The position numbers and the translations under genes were made by a program. A stretch of DNA of 7,099 nucleotides from Nitrososphaerota archaeon (GTDB taxonomy: Archaea; Thermoproteota; Bathyarchaeia; Bathyarchaeales; Bathycorpusculaceae), in the NCBI GenBank assembly GCA_031283385.1, contig JAITBW010000040.1, forward strand, positions 1-7,099. Direction: 5' to 3'. Numbering within the stretch: position 1 is the stretch's first letter; each line of letters opens with the position of its first letter. The notes beneath the pieces are model-generated. The model worked only from the letters and a program-made list of their open reading frames with translations, was not told where the DNA came from and did no database searches. Of the stretch, positions 1-6,575 are shown piece after piece.

Positions 1-113
1 TTAGGGAGACGACAGGATTTTTTCATGTTTTTTACCGATTTAGCGGCTCGCTCAAAGAACATGCCCCGTACTTTATCGTGATTTTCAACATTTTGCGACC
101 TTGTGAAAATCAT
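1..113 (-). CDS. partial outward-facing ORF, N-terminal 37 codons, unknown product
   Basis: An ATG at 113-111 opens a reading frame that runs off the left edge with no stop in 37 codons. The peptide starts MIFTRSQNVENHDKVRGMFF and continues with a basic stretch rich in lysine and arginine (ERAAKSVKNMKKSCRLP). The first 27 codons are identical to the partial ORF at 7019-7099, since both lie in the inverted repeat. I do not recognise the protein. Its position just inside the edge of a repeated sequence and its basic N-terminus would suit a transposase or other DNA-binding protein, but this is inference. Only the start is present, so the frame could also be open by chance. Confidence 0.4.
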   Translation of the reverse strand, partial: MIFTRSQNVENHDKVRGMFFERAAKSVKNMKKSCRLP

Positions 114-149
114 TACACTAACATATATCTCTATATGTGAAGACTCTCA
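1..149 (-). repeat. left copy of a long inverted repeat (mobile-element end?)
   Basis: Positions 33-149 are the reverse complement of 6983-7099 over 117 bp, with one mismatch (127 against 7005). Similarity stops sharply at 149/150. Positions 1-32 lie beyond the part that can be compared, because the right copy runs off the window; they continue the same reading frame and are probably part of the same element. The inner edge, read outwards, begins TGAGAGTCTTC, and an ORF starts 36 bp inside it. This is how the end of an insertion sequence with its transposase gene often looks, but no transposase motif is visible in the short piece available. A duplicated ordinary gene is the main alternative. 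Confidence 0.85.
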
Positions 150-235
150 AGTTTTTACTATTTGCGTATTTATATTTATGTTATTCTTTGACATTATTTT
201 TATTGTTGCGGTTTACGAAAAATTTATGTGCAATT

Positions 236-250
236 CGTAAAATTTAAATA
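236..250 (+). promoter_or_regulatory. probable archaeal BRE/TATA promoter of the lysine operon
   Basis: The purine-rich CGTAAAA (236-242), a BRE-like element, is followed directly by TTTAAATA (243-250), a good archaeal TATA box. With the usual spacing of about 25 bp, transcription would start near 272-275, just ahead of the AGAGG ribosome site (275-279) and the dapA ATG at 288. That gives a leader of about 15 nt. The box lies inside the longer dapA reading frame from 228, which argues against that upstream start. If the host is bacterial, TGGTATACT at 258-266 could instead serve as an extended -10 box. Confidence 0.5.
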
Positions 251-274
251 TGGAATATGGTATACTATTCCAAA

Positions 275-279
275 AGAGG
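275..279 (+). promoter_or_regulatory. ribosome binding site deciding the dapA start
   Basis: AGAGG lies 8 nt before the ATG at 288. It supports starting DapA at that codon and not at the in-frame ATG at 228, which would add 20 residues unlike any DapA N-terminus and has no such site. Confidence 0.6.
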
Positions 280-287
280 CAAATAAA

Positions 288-1325
288 ATGTTCACATTCC
301 GAGGTTGCACAACAGCCCTAATTACCCCTATGACTGCAAATCAGCAAATAGACTACGAAGGTCTACGTCGCCTAGTAGATTTTCAAATTCAAGAAGGTAT
401 AGATGGCCTACTCGCCGTAGGCACAACAGGCGAATCACCAACCCTAAACTGGGAAGAACATAGCAAAGTAATTGAAAAAACCCGCGAATACGCAAACAAC
501 AACTGCTTTACCATTGCAGGCACTGGAAGCAACTCTACACAAGAGGCAATTGATGGAACTCAACACGCCGAAGACGCAGGTATAAACGCAGTTTTACTTG
601 TCGACCCATACTACAATGGCCCCAGCTCAATGGAAATTCGCAGAGAATACATAGAACCTATAGCAAAACAATTTCCAAAAACGCAAATAATCCCCTACAT
701 CATACCTGGACGAACTGGGACTCAACTCTTCCCACAAGACTTAGCAATACTACACCAACAATACCCAAATGTACACTGCGTAAAAGAAGCAACAGGCGAC
801 ATAGAAAACATGGCTATAACCCGACAACTATGCGGAAAAGACTTTGAAATTCTAAGCGGCGATGATGATAAAACATACGCCATGATAATGGATCCACGCA
901 TCGAAGCAGCGGGAGCTATATCTGTGGTATCCAATGTTGCGCCAGGAGCAGTAACAGATATGATTCACTATGCACTTGACGGAAACAAGGAAGCTGCAAC
1001 AATAATTAATCAAGCCCTCCAACCCCTCTTCAACATAGTCACTGTAAAGACACAGGAAACAACCCCTTACGGCCCAGTCACATGCAAGGCAAGAAACCCT
1101 CTTGCATTTAAGACACTAATGAACATACTAGGAATGCCATCAGGACCATGCAGACAACCATTAGGCAAAATGACCCCTGCTGGACTCGAAATTGTTCTAG
1201 CAAACGCACGCAAAGTTTACGAAACAAACCCCCAAATATTTGAGCCAATTGCTAACTATTTCAGCGTAAACCTTAAGGACCGCTTATACAACAAGGAATA
1301 CCTCGTGGGATTAACATATGCTTAA
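288..1325 (+). CDS. dapA: 4-hydroxy-tetrahydrodipicolinate synthase (DapA)
   Basis: DapA condenses pyruvate with aspartate semialdehyde, the first committed step of lysine synthesis, in the cytoplasm. The protein is a TIM-barrel aldolase of the DHDPS/NAL family. Counted from the ATG at 288 (345 aa), GTTGES sits at residues 45-50 (pyruvate site), DPYYNGP at 106-112 carries the tyrosine that completes the proton relay, and PYIIPGRTG at 136-144 holds catalytic Tyr137 and substrate-binding Arg142. VKEATGD has the Schiff-base Lys166. The start at 288 is chosen because the family begins with an MF.G..TALITP-like segment, an AGAGG site precedes it, and the promoter lies within the longer frame. The usual family length is about 290-300 aa. 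The barrel and helical C-terminal part seem to end near residue 313, leaving a tail of about 32 residues. The gene overlaps dapB by 8 bp, so the two are probably translationally coupled. Confidence 0.95.
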   Translation: MFTFRGCTTALITPMTANQQIDYEGLRRLVDFQIQEGIDGLLAVGTTGESPTLNWEEHSKVIEKTREYANNNCFTIAGTGSNSTQEAIDGTQHAEDAGINAVLLVDPYYNGPSSMEIRREYIEPIAKQFPKTQIIPYIIPGRTGTQLFPQDLAILHQQYPNVHCVKEATGDIENMAITRQLCGKDFEILSGDDDKTYAMIMDPRIEAAGAISVVSNVAPGAVTDMIHYALDGNKEAATIINQALQPLFNIVTVKTQETTPYGPVTCKARNPLAFKTLMNILGMPSGPCRQPLGKMTPAGLEIVLANARKVYETNPQIFEPIANYFSVNLKDRLYNKEYLVGLTYA

Positions 1326-2112
1326 AATATGTGTCGCAGGCGCAGCAGGAAGAATGGGCACTGCAATCATTAATGAAGCCTACTCTAAAGGCATCCAAAC
1401 CGTTGGCGCAATAGAATTCCCAAACAGCCCATCTGTAGGCAAAACTCTTCGAGAATTAGGAATATCTGAACAAGACACAGAAATCTTGGATAGCAACCAA
1501 CTTAGCCGTGCCCTCTCAAACGCTGACGTATTCATCAGCTTTACCTCCCCTTCCGCTGATTTGACAAACATTCCAATAGTCGTTGACCAAAAAAAACGCA
1601 TAGTTCTTGGAACCACAGGTTTTACTCCTGAACAAAATAACACGATAATTAATGCTATGAACGGCAAAGTTCCCGCAGTATTTTCTCCAAATTACAGCGT
1701 AGGCGTAAACATTTTCTTCAAACTTGTAGATACCCTCAAAGCTTTTCCTCAAAACTATGATTTCAGCATAAACGAAATTCATCACACAGGCAAAAAAGAT
1801 GCCCCAAGCGGAACCGCAAAACAACTCGGCGAAATTGTTTCAAATATACGAAATTACACAAAAACCATCACTGGACGAGACGGCATGAGTTCACGACAAC
1901 CTAACGAAATGGAAATAACATCACTACGCGCCGGCGGTGTTTCTGGAATTCATAATTTAACTATTGCAGGCCCCCATGAAATGTTACGAATCGAACACAT
2001 AGCGTTTTCTCGTTGTGCACTCGCACAAGGTGCAATCCATGCCGCTGAATGGTTAAGCCAGCAAAACACACCTAAAATATACAGTATGACTGATGTTTTA
2101 GGTTTAACTTAA
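1318..2112 (+). CDS. dapB: 4-hydroxy-tetrahydrodipicolinate reductase (DapB)
   Basis: DapB reduces the DapA product to tetrahydrodipicolinate using NAD(P)H. At 264 aa it has normal family length. The N-terminal Rossmann fold shows the dinucleotide motif VAGAAGRMG (residues 6-14), and Glu33 after the second strand suggests that NADH can be used. GTTGF (98-102) and FSPNYSVGVN (122-131) border the active site. The signature EIHHTGKKDAPSGTA (153-167) contains the catalytic His155/His156 and Lys159 region and the substrate-binding loop. The C-terminal part keeps the GIHNLTI...EIH-like block (210-230) and AQGAIHAAEWL. The ATG lies in the last codons of dapA (shared ATGCTTAA, 8 bp), with only a weak GGGA ribosome site at 1307-1310. 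Upstream translation therefore probably feeds this start. Confidence 0.95.
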   Translation: MLKICVAGAAGRMGTAIINEAYSKGIQTVGAIEFPNSPSVGKTLRELGISEQDTEILDSNQLSRALSNADVFISFTSPSADLTNIPIVVDQKKRIVLGTTGFTPEQNNTIINAMNGKVPAVFSPNYSVGVNIFFKLVDTLKAFPQNYDFSINEIHHTGKKDAPSGTAKQLGEIVSNIRNYTKTITGRDGMSSRQPNEMEITSLRAGGVSGIHNLTIAGPHEMLRIEHIAFSRCALAQGAIHAAEWLSQQNTPKIYSMTDVLGLT

Positions 2113-2159
2113 CAAGTTTTCTATCCGTTAACTTTTTATCAAGAAAATAATACAAGAAT

Positions 2160-2164
2160 GGAGG
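2160..2164 (+). promoter_or_regulatory. strong ribosome binding site of asd
   Basis: GGAGG lies 10 nt before the ATG at 2175 and 16 nt before the in-frame ATG at 2181, so the first ATG is the better start. This is the strongest ribosome site in the operon and sits in a 62-bp gap after dapB, so asd is probably initiated independently. Confidence 0.65.
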
Positions 2165-2174
2165 AAGAATCAGT

Positions 2175-3239
2175 ATGTCTATGAAACGCAAAGTCGCCAT
2201 TTTAGGTGCAACCGGAGCCGTTGGTCAACGGTTTATACAACTATTACAGGGTCACCCCTGGTTCCAAATAACAGTACTTGCTGCATCTGAGCGATCAGCA
2301 GGTAAAAAATATGCGGCCGCATGTTCTTGGCTTATGGAAACTGAGCTTCCTAAAGAAATTGCTGAAATGCCCGTTGTAAATGCTGATGTAGCATCTGTAG
2401 AACAAGCCGGCGATGTAGATTTAGTATTTTCCTCTCTTCCAGGTGACCTAGCTGGTCCAACGGAAGCACAATTTGGTGCGCGCTATCCTGTTTTTAGCAA
2501 AGCAAGCGCGCATCGTATGGATAAGGATGTTCCTTTACTTATTCCCGAAGTTAATCCTGACCATGCAGAAATGGTCAAAATTCAACAGAAATCACGCAAT
2601 TGGAAGGGTTTTATTGCAACTGATCCTAACTGTAGCACAATTCAACTTGCAATTACACTCAAACCTCTTATGCAATTTGGCTTAAAACAAGTTATGGTCT
2701 CTACAATGCAGGCACTAAGCGGCGCAGGATACCCTGGCGTTTCTTCTTTAGATATTATCGATAATGTAGTCCCCTTTATCTCAGGCGAAGAAGAAAAAAT
2801 GGAAGCTGAAGCCCTTAAAATTTTAGGCAAATATAACAGCGGCGCCAATAATGTACAGAACGCAGAGTTTCAACTTAGCGCAAGCTGTAACCGTGTTAAT
2901 GTTAAGGACGGCCATTTAGAATCTGTTTTCATAAAACTTGAACAAGATCCAACAATAGAAGAAATTAACAACGCCTTTGCACAATTTCAAGGTGAACCCC
3001 AACGACTAAAATTACCAAGTGCTCCTGTTAACCCAATTGTTGTACGTCAAGAAAAGAATCGACCTCAACCCCGATTTGATCGCGATACTGGTTGTGGTAT
3101 GAGTGTTGTGGTTGGTAGAATTCGTAAAGATCCTATTATGACTTTTAAATATCTGTGTTTGGGTCATAATACTATTAGGGGTGCTGCGGGTGGAGGCATT
3201 TTAAGTGCTGAGCTCTATGTTTCTAAGGGTTTGGCGTAA
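2175..3239 (+). CDS. asd: aspartate-semialdehyde dehydrogenase, archaeal/fungal-like type
   Basis: Asd reduces aspartyl phosphate to aspartate semialdehyde with NADPH. This supplies DapA and also the threonine/methionine branch. The protein (354 aa) has the NADP motif GATGAVGQRF at residues 11-20. The phrases SKASAHRM (108-115) and PLLIPEVNPDH (120-130), together with the C-terminal LGHNTIRGAAGG (329-340), mark it as the archaeal/fungal-like class and not the enterobacterial class. The catalytic cysteine is Cys153 in DPNCST. SGAGYPGVS (182-190) forms the substrate and phosphate region. Arg240 and catalytic His247 lie in CNRVNVKDGH. Its place between dapB and lysA ties it to lysine supply, although aspartokinase, the enzyme before it, is not in the window. 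Wobble use shifts from mixed to strongly G/T-rich in the last 180 bp or so. Confidence 0.95.
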   Translation: MSMKRKVAILGATGAVGQRFIQLLQGHPWFQITVLAASERSAGKKYAAACSWLMETELPKEIAEMPVVNADVASVEQAGDVDLVFSSLPGDLAGPTEAQFGARYPVFSKASAHRMDKDVPLLIPEVNPDHAEMVKIQQKSRNWKGFIATDPNCSTIQLAITLKPLMQFGLKQVMVSTMQALSGAGYPGVSSLDIIDNVVPFISGEEEKMEAEALKILGKYNSGANNVQNAEFQLSASCNRVNVKDGHLESVFIKLEQDPTIEEINNAFAQFQGEPQRLKLPSAPVNPIVVRQEKNRPQPRFDRDTGCGMSVVVGRIRKDPIMTFKYLCLGHNTIRGAAGGGILSAELYVSKGLA

Positions 3240-3281
3240 TGTCTTTTTTATTATTATGGTAGAGTTTGGTTTGGTGTGAAT

Positions 3282-4574
3282 ATGGTTAAGCGTAAACTTT
3301 GTGAACCTTTGGAAAATCGTAAGGGTAGTTTGTACTTTGATGGTTTTTCAGTTGAGGAATTAGCTCAAAAGTATGATACTCCTCTTTATGTGTTAAGTGA
3401 GAAACGTATTCGTGAAAACTATAATCGATTGTATGATGCCCTAGCAGGTAAGTACAAGGATGTGCGTATATACTATGCTTGTAAGGCTAACACTAATTTA
3501 ACAGTGTTAAAAATTCTTCAATTAGAAGGTGCATATCTTGATGCTGTTAGTCCCGGCGAGGTTTTCATGGGTTTAAGCAGCGGTTTTGCTCCTGAACGTA
3601 TACTCTTCACAGGGACTAGTGTTCGAAGTGATGAACTTAAATTTCTTGTTGATGCCGGTGTTACGATAAATATAGATAGTCAAAGCGAACTTGATCGTTT
3701 GTTTAAAATTGCTGTTCCTTCCACGATTTCTATACGTGTCAACCCAGAAATTGGTGATGGACATCATGATCACTGTATTACCGCTGGTCCACAGGTAAAG
3801 TTTGGGCTATGTGAAGAAGATGTTCTAAAGGCGTATGCAGTTGCAAAGAAGGCTCGTGTTGAACGATTTGGCATTCATATGCATATAGGCTCCGGTATTC
3901 TAAATATTAACTCATACATTCAAGCTGTGGAAAAACTTTTAGGCATTGCAAAACGTGTCCATGATGAGCTAGATATAACTTTTGACTTTATAGACATAGG
4001 AGGAGGTTTTGGTGTTTCTTATCATCCGGATGATGATGATTTGAATTTATCAGAGTTTGTCTCTAAAATTGTTTCATTGTTTAAAGCTAAGGTTAAAGAG
4101 TACAAGTTAGGTAAACCCTTTCTGTGCGTTGAACCTGGTAGATACATTATTTGTGATGCTAGCATTCTGTTAACTACTGTTAACACCGTAAAGCTTACTC
4201 CATATCGTAAATTTATCGGCGTAGACGCTGGCTTTAACACTTTGGCACGTCCGGCAATGTATGGTTCTTATCACCATATTTTAGCGGCAAATAAGCTAAA
4301 TTCCAAAAGCAATGAAACCTTTGATGTTGTTGGGCCTCTCTGCGAATCAGGCGATGTTTTAGCTAAAGACCGTAAGTTACCCCTGATAGTTGAAGGTGAT
4401 GTATTAGCTGTTCTTAACGCTGGTGCTTACGGTTTTAGCATGAGTTCTCAATACAACTCTCGACCTCGTGCTGCAGAAGTTATGATATGCCAAGGAAAAC
4501 CTGTATTAGTTAGAGAACGAGAACAATTCCAAGATCTGCTACTCAGTCAACGAGTAGCTCTACAGGGTGAGTAA
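3282..4574 (+). CDS. lysA: diaminopimelate decarboxylase (LysA)
   Basis: LysA decarboxylates meso-diaminopimelate to L-lysine with pyridoxal phosphate (PLP), the last step of the pathway. It is a fold-type III PLP enzyme: an alanine-racemase-like barrel, then a beta domain. From the ATG at 3282 (430 aa), Lys68 in YYACKAN binds PLP. HMHIGSG (199-205), IGGGFG (239-244) and EPGRY (284-288) make the phosphate and substrate sites. CESGD (354-358) gives the cysteine and glutamate contributed by the partner subunit, and Tyr383 lies in GAYGFSM. All catalytic residues are present. A GTG at 3276 would add two residues. The ATG is preferred because GGTG (3273-3276) stands 5 nt before it as a modest ribosome site, but the choice is not secure. 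The gene is 42 bp after asd and just ahead of dapF. Confidence 0.95.
   Translation: MVKRKLCEPLENRKGSLYFDGFSVEELAQKYDTPLYVLSEKRIRENYNRLYDALAGKYKDVRIYYACKANTNLTVLKILQLEGAYLDAVSPGEVFMGLSSGFAPERILFTGTSVRSDELKFLVDAGVTINIDSQSELDRLFKIAVPSTISIRVNPEIGDGHHDHCITAGPQVKFGLCEEDVLKAYAVAKKARVERFGIHMHIGSGILNINSYIQAVEKLLGIAKRVHDELDITFDFIDIGGGFGVSYHPDDDDLNLSEFVSKIVSLFKAKVKEYKLGKPFLCVEPGRYIICDASILLTTVNTVKLTPYRKFIGVDAGFNTLARPAMYGSYHHILAANKLNSKSNETFDVVGPLCESGDVLAKDRKLPLIVEGDVLAVLNAGAYGFSMSSQYNSRPRAAEVMICQGKPVLVREREQFQDLLLSQRVALQGE
4566..4570 (+). promoter_or_regulatory. ribosome binding site deciding the dapF start
   Basis: GGTGA, which can pair with the CACCUCC-type 16S tail, lies inside the last codons of lysA, 8 nt before the ATG at 4579. 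The alternative GTG start at 4567 would be within this site and has no good ribosome site of its own. Confidence 0.5.
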
Positions 4575-4578
4575 GAAA

Positions 4579-5415
4579 ATGCAGTTTTGGAAAATGCACG
4601 GATTAGGAAATGATTACGTAGTAATTGATAATAGACATGAAAAACTAGATGACCAAGCAGCTTCCACTTTAGCAAAAAAACTTTGTACACGCCGTTTTTC
4701 AATTGGTGCTGATGGTCTATTGTTAGTTTATAACTCAAAAATAGCCGACGTAAAAATGCGCATATTCAACCTTGATGGCAGCGAGGCTGAAATGTGTGGC
4801 AACGGCATCCGTTGTTTTAGCAAATACTGTTATGAAACTGGGATTGTTAAAAAATCAGAGTTTAAAGTTGAAACTTTATCTGGTGTAAAAGATATATGGT
4901 TAACTCTTAACGGTGATAACGTTGTATCCGTTAAAGTTGATATGGGCTTACCTAATTGGGAACGGGCTTCTATACCAATGACTGGTGAGGGTACCTGTAT
5001 AAATTGTGATCTAGTTGTTGGTGAGGAAACATTTAGTGTAACCTGTCTATCTATGGGTAATCCTCACTGTGTTATATTTGTTGAAAACGTCGACAAAGCT
5101 CCTGTTGACTATCTGGGTCCTTTTATGGAAAATCATGACGCTTTTCCTAAGCGTACTAATGTTGGGTTTGTACAAGTTGTAGGAAAAGATGAGATTAAAG
5201 TGCGCGTTTGGGAGCGTGGTTGTGGTGAAACTCTTGCCTGTGGCACTGGAACATGCGCCGCTGTTGCAGCCGCAAATAAACTAGGCAAAGTCGGTAACAA
5301 AGTTACCGTTCATCTCTTAGGCGGCGATTTACAGGTTGAAGTTGGCAAGAGCCTGTTTCTAAGTGGTGCTGCTGAAAAAGTTTGCCAAGGAACCCTATTT
5401 GGAGAGGAAAATTGA
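4579..5415 (+). CDS. dapF: diaminopimelate epimerase (DapF)
   Basis: DapF converts LL- to meso-diaminopimelate without a cofactor, using two cysteines as acid and base. From the ATG at 4579 (278 aa, normal length) the protein opens with MQFWKMHGLGNDYVVID, the classic N-terminus. The first catalytic half-site is NLDGSEAEMCGNGIRC (residues 64-79) with Cys73, and the second is GCGETLACGTGTCAA (214-228) with Cys221. GNPHC (160-164) binds substrate. A GTG at 4567 would add four residues and overlap lysA by 8 bp. The ATG fits both the family start and the GGTGA site. The gene begins 4 nt after the lysA stop and its own TGA shares one base with the next ATG (TGATG), so translation of lysA, dapF and dapL is probably coupled. 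If the host is an archaeon without murein, its product serves lysine alone. Confidence 0.95.
   Translation: MQFWKMHGLGNDYVVIDNRHEKLDDQAASTLAKKLCTRRFSIGADGLLLVYNSKIADVKMRIFNLDGSEAEMCGNGIRCFSKYCYETGIVKKSEFKVETLSGVKDIWLTLNGDNVVSVKVDMGLPNWERASIPMTGEGTCINCDLVVGEETFSVTCLSMGNPHCVIFVENVDKAPVDYLGPFMENHDAFPKRTNVGFVQVVGKDEIKVRVWERGCGETLACGTGTCAAVAAANKLGKVGNKVTVHLLGGDLQVEVGKSLFLSGAAEKVCQGTLFGEEN
5401..5407 (+). promoter_or_regulatory. ribosome binding site deciding the dapL start
   Basis: GGAGAGG stands 7 nt before the ATG at 5415. It rules against the in-frame TTG at 5382, which would add 11 residues encoded inside dapF and unlike the family N-terminus. Confidence 0.65.
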
Positions 5416-6575
5416 TGAATTTCGAATATGCTCAAAGAGTTAAGCGTTTACCCCCCTACTTGTTTGCTGAAATGGAAAAGATCCAAAACGAAAAGAAAGC
5501 TCAAGGAGTTGACTTAATCTCTCTAAGTATAGGCGACCCTGATCTCCCTCCACCCGACTTTGTACTTGAGGCATTAGCTAAAGAAGTATCTGATATGAAA
5601 AATCATAATTACTCCTTTAGCCAGGGTGAGCCTATTTTTCGAGAAGCCGTCTCTATGTGGTGTAAAAACCGCTTTGGCATAGATGTTGAACATAGCCAAG
5701 TGGCTGCTCTACTAGGTTCTAAGGAGGGTCTTGCAAATATTGCCCGCGCTTTTGTTAACTCTGGCGATAAAGTTCTCGTCCCTGACCCTGCCTATCCCGT
5801 ATATGCTAACGGAAGTGCCATACTCTGCGATGGCACAGCTATACCTATGTCCATGCTCGAAGACAACAATTTCCAACCCGATCTAGACACGATAAATCCT
5901 GATAATGCCCGCTTAATGTTTCTAAACTATCCAAATAATCCCACAGCCGCAACCGTCGATAAAACGTTTCTTAAAAAAGCCGTCGATTTTGCTAAGGACA
6001 ACAACATAATCCTCTGCTATGACAATGCCTACTCCGAGATCACATATGACAACTACCGAGCTCCCAGCATACTTGAAATCCCCGGAGCAGACCAAGTTGC
6101 AATAGAATTCCATTCACTATCAAAAACCTTTAACATGACAGGCGACCGCATAGCATTTGCTGTCGGAAACAAAGAACTCATAACAGGCTTAACAAAAATC
6201 AAATCCCAAATTGACTCTGGCCCTCCTGTATACACCCAAAAAGCTGCAGCCACAGCCCTAAGCGCATATAAAAATTGTCAACAGCCAGAATTCTTACGCA
6301 AAAACAACCAAACACTACAAGAACGACGCGACCTACTCGTAAACACACTAACAAAAATCGGCTACCCCTGCAAAGCACCAAAAGCAACCTTTTACGTATG
6401 GGTCAACTGTAAAGGAGATTCTATGAAATTCGCAGCTAAACTACTAGACGCAGGCGTTGCTGTAACTCCAGGCATTGGTTTTGGCAAACACGGCGAAGGA
6501 TATGTACGCATAACTTTCACACAACCTAAAGAACGCATACAAGAAGCCTGCAACCGCATCACAAGCGCCTTCTAG
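5415..6575 (+). CDS. dapL: LL-diaminopimelate aminotransferase (DapL-type, class I/II)
   Basis: This PLP enzyme probably transfers the amino group of glutamate to tetrahydrodipicolinate to give LL-diaminopimelate in one step, replacing the succinylase or acetylase branch. The protein (386 aa from the ATG at 5415) is a fold-type I aminotransferase. SIGDPDLPPP (38-47) is the N-terminal substrate strand, GSKEGLANIA (101-110) the PLP-phosphate loop, and NYPNNPTAA (171-179) holds Asn174/Asn175. DNAY (203-206) gives PLP-contacting Asp203 and Tyr206. HSLSKTFNMTG (233-243) has the Schiff-base Lys237, and YVRITF (363-368) the carboxylate-binding Arg365. The residue after MTG is Asp, where Trp is usual in this superfamily. 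Substrate specificity cannot be read from motifs alone: the DapL call rests on overall resemblance to DapL2-like proteins and on the operon, which needs exactly this step. Confidence 0.88.
   Translation: MNFEYAQRVKRLPPYLFAEMEKIQNEKKAQGVDLISLSIGDPDLPPPDFVLEALAKEVSDMKNHNYSFSQGEPIFREAVSMWCKNRFGIDVEHSQVAALLGSKEGLANIARAFVNSGDKVLVPDPAYPVYANGSAILCDGTAIPMSMLEDNNFQPDLDTINPDNARLMFLNYPNNPTAATVDKTFLKKAVDFAKDNNIILCYDNAYSEITYDNYRAPSILEIPGADQVAIEFHSLSKTFNMTGDRIAFAVGNKELITGLTKIKSQIDSGPPVYTQKAAATALSAYKNCQQPEFLRKNNQTLQERRDLLVNTLTKIGYPCKAPKATFYVWVNCKGDSMKFAAKLLDAGVAVTPGIGFGKHGEGYVRITFTQPKERIQEACNRITSAF

Noticed and set aside
188..216. Bacterial-type -35 box TTGACA (188-193) with a hexamer 17 bp downstream.
   Set aside because: The downstream hexamer GTTTAC is a poor -10 match, and the BRE/TATA pair nearer to the gene is better in an apparently archaeal setting.
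1380..1824. Two overlapping - strand open frames of 95 and 102 codons inside dapB.
   Set aside because: They lie entirely antisense to a well-supported gene with intact catalytic motifs, resemble no protein I know, and are best explained as shadows of its codon use.
2113..2174. Possible internal promoter in the dapB-asd gap.
   Set aside because: The gap is AT-rich, but no BRE/TATA pair is convincingly placed. The strong ribosome site alone can explain asd expression.
3240..3281. Run of six T after asd as an internal terminator.
   Set aside because: A single T6 in an AT-rich genome is weak evidence, and lysA follows at once in the same pathway with no obvious promoter of its own.
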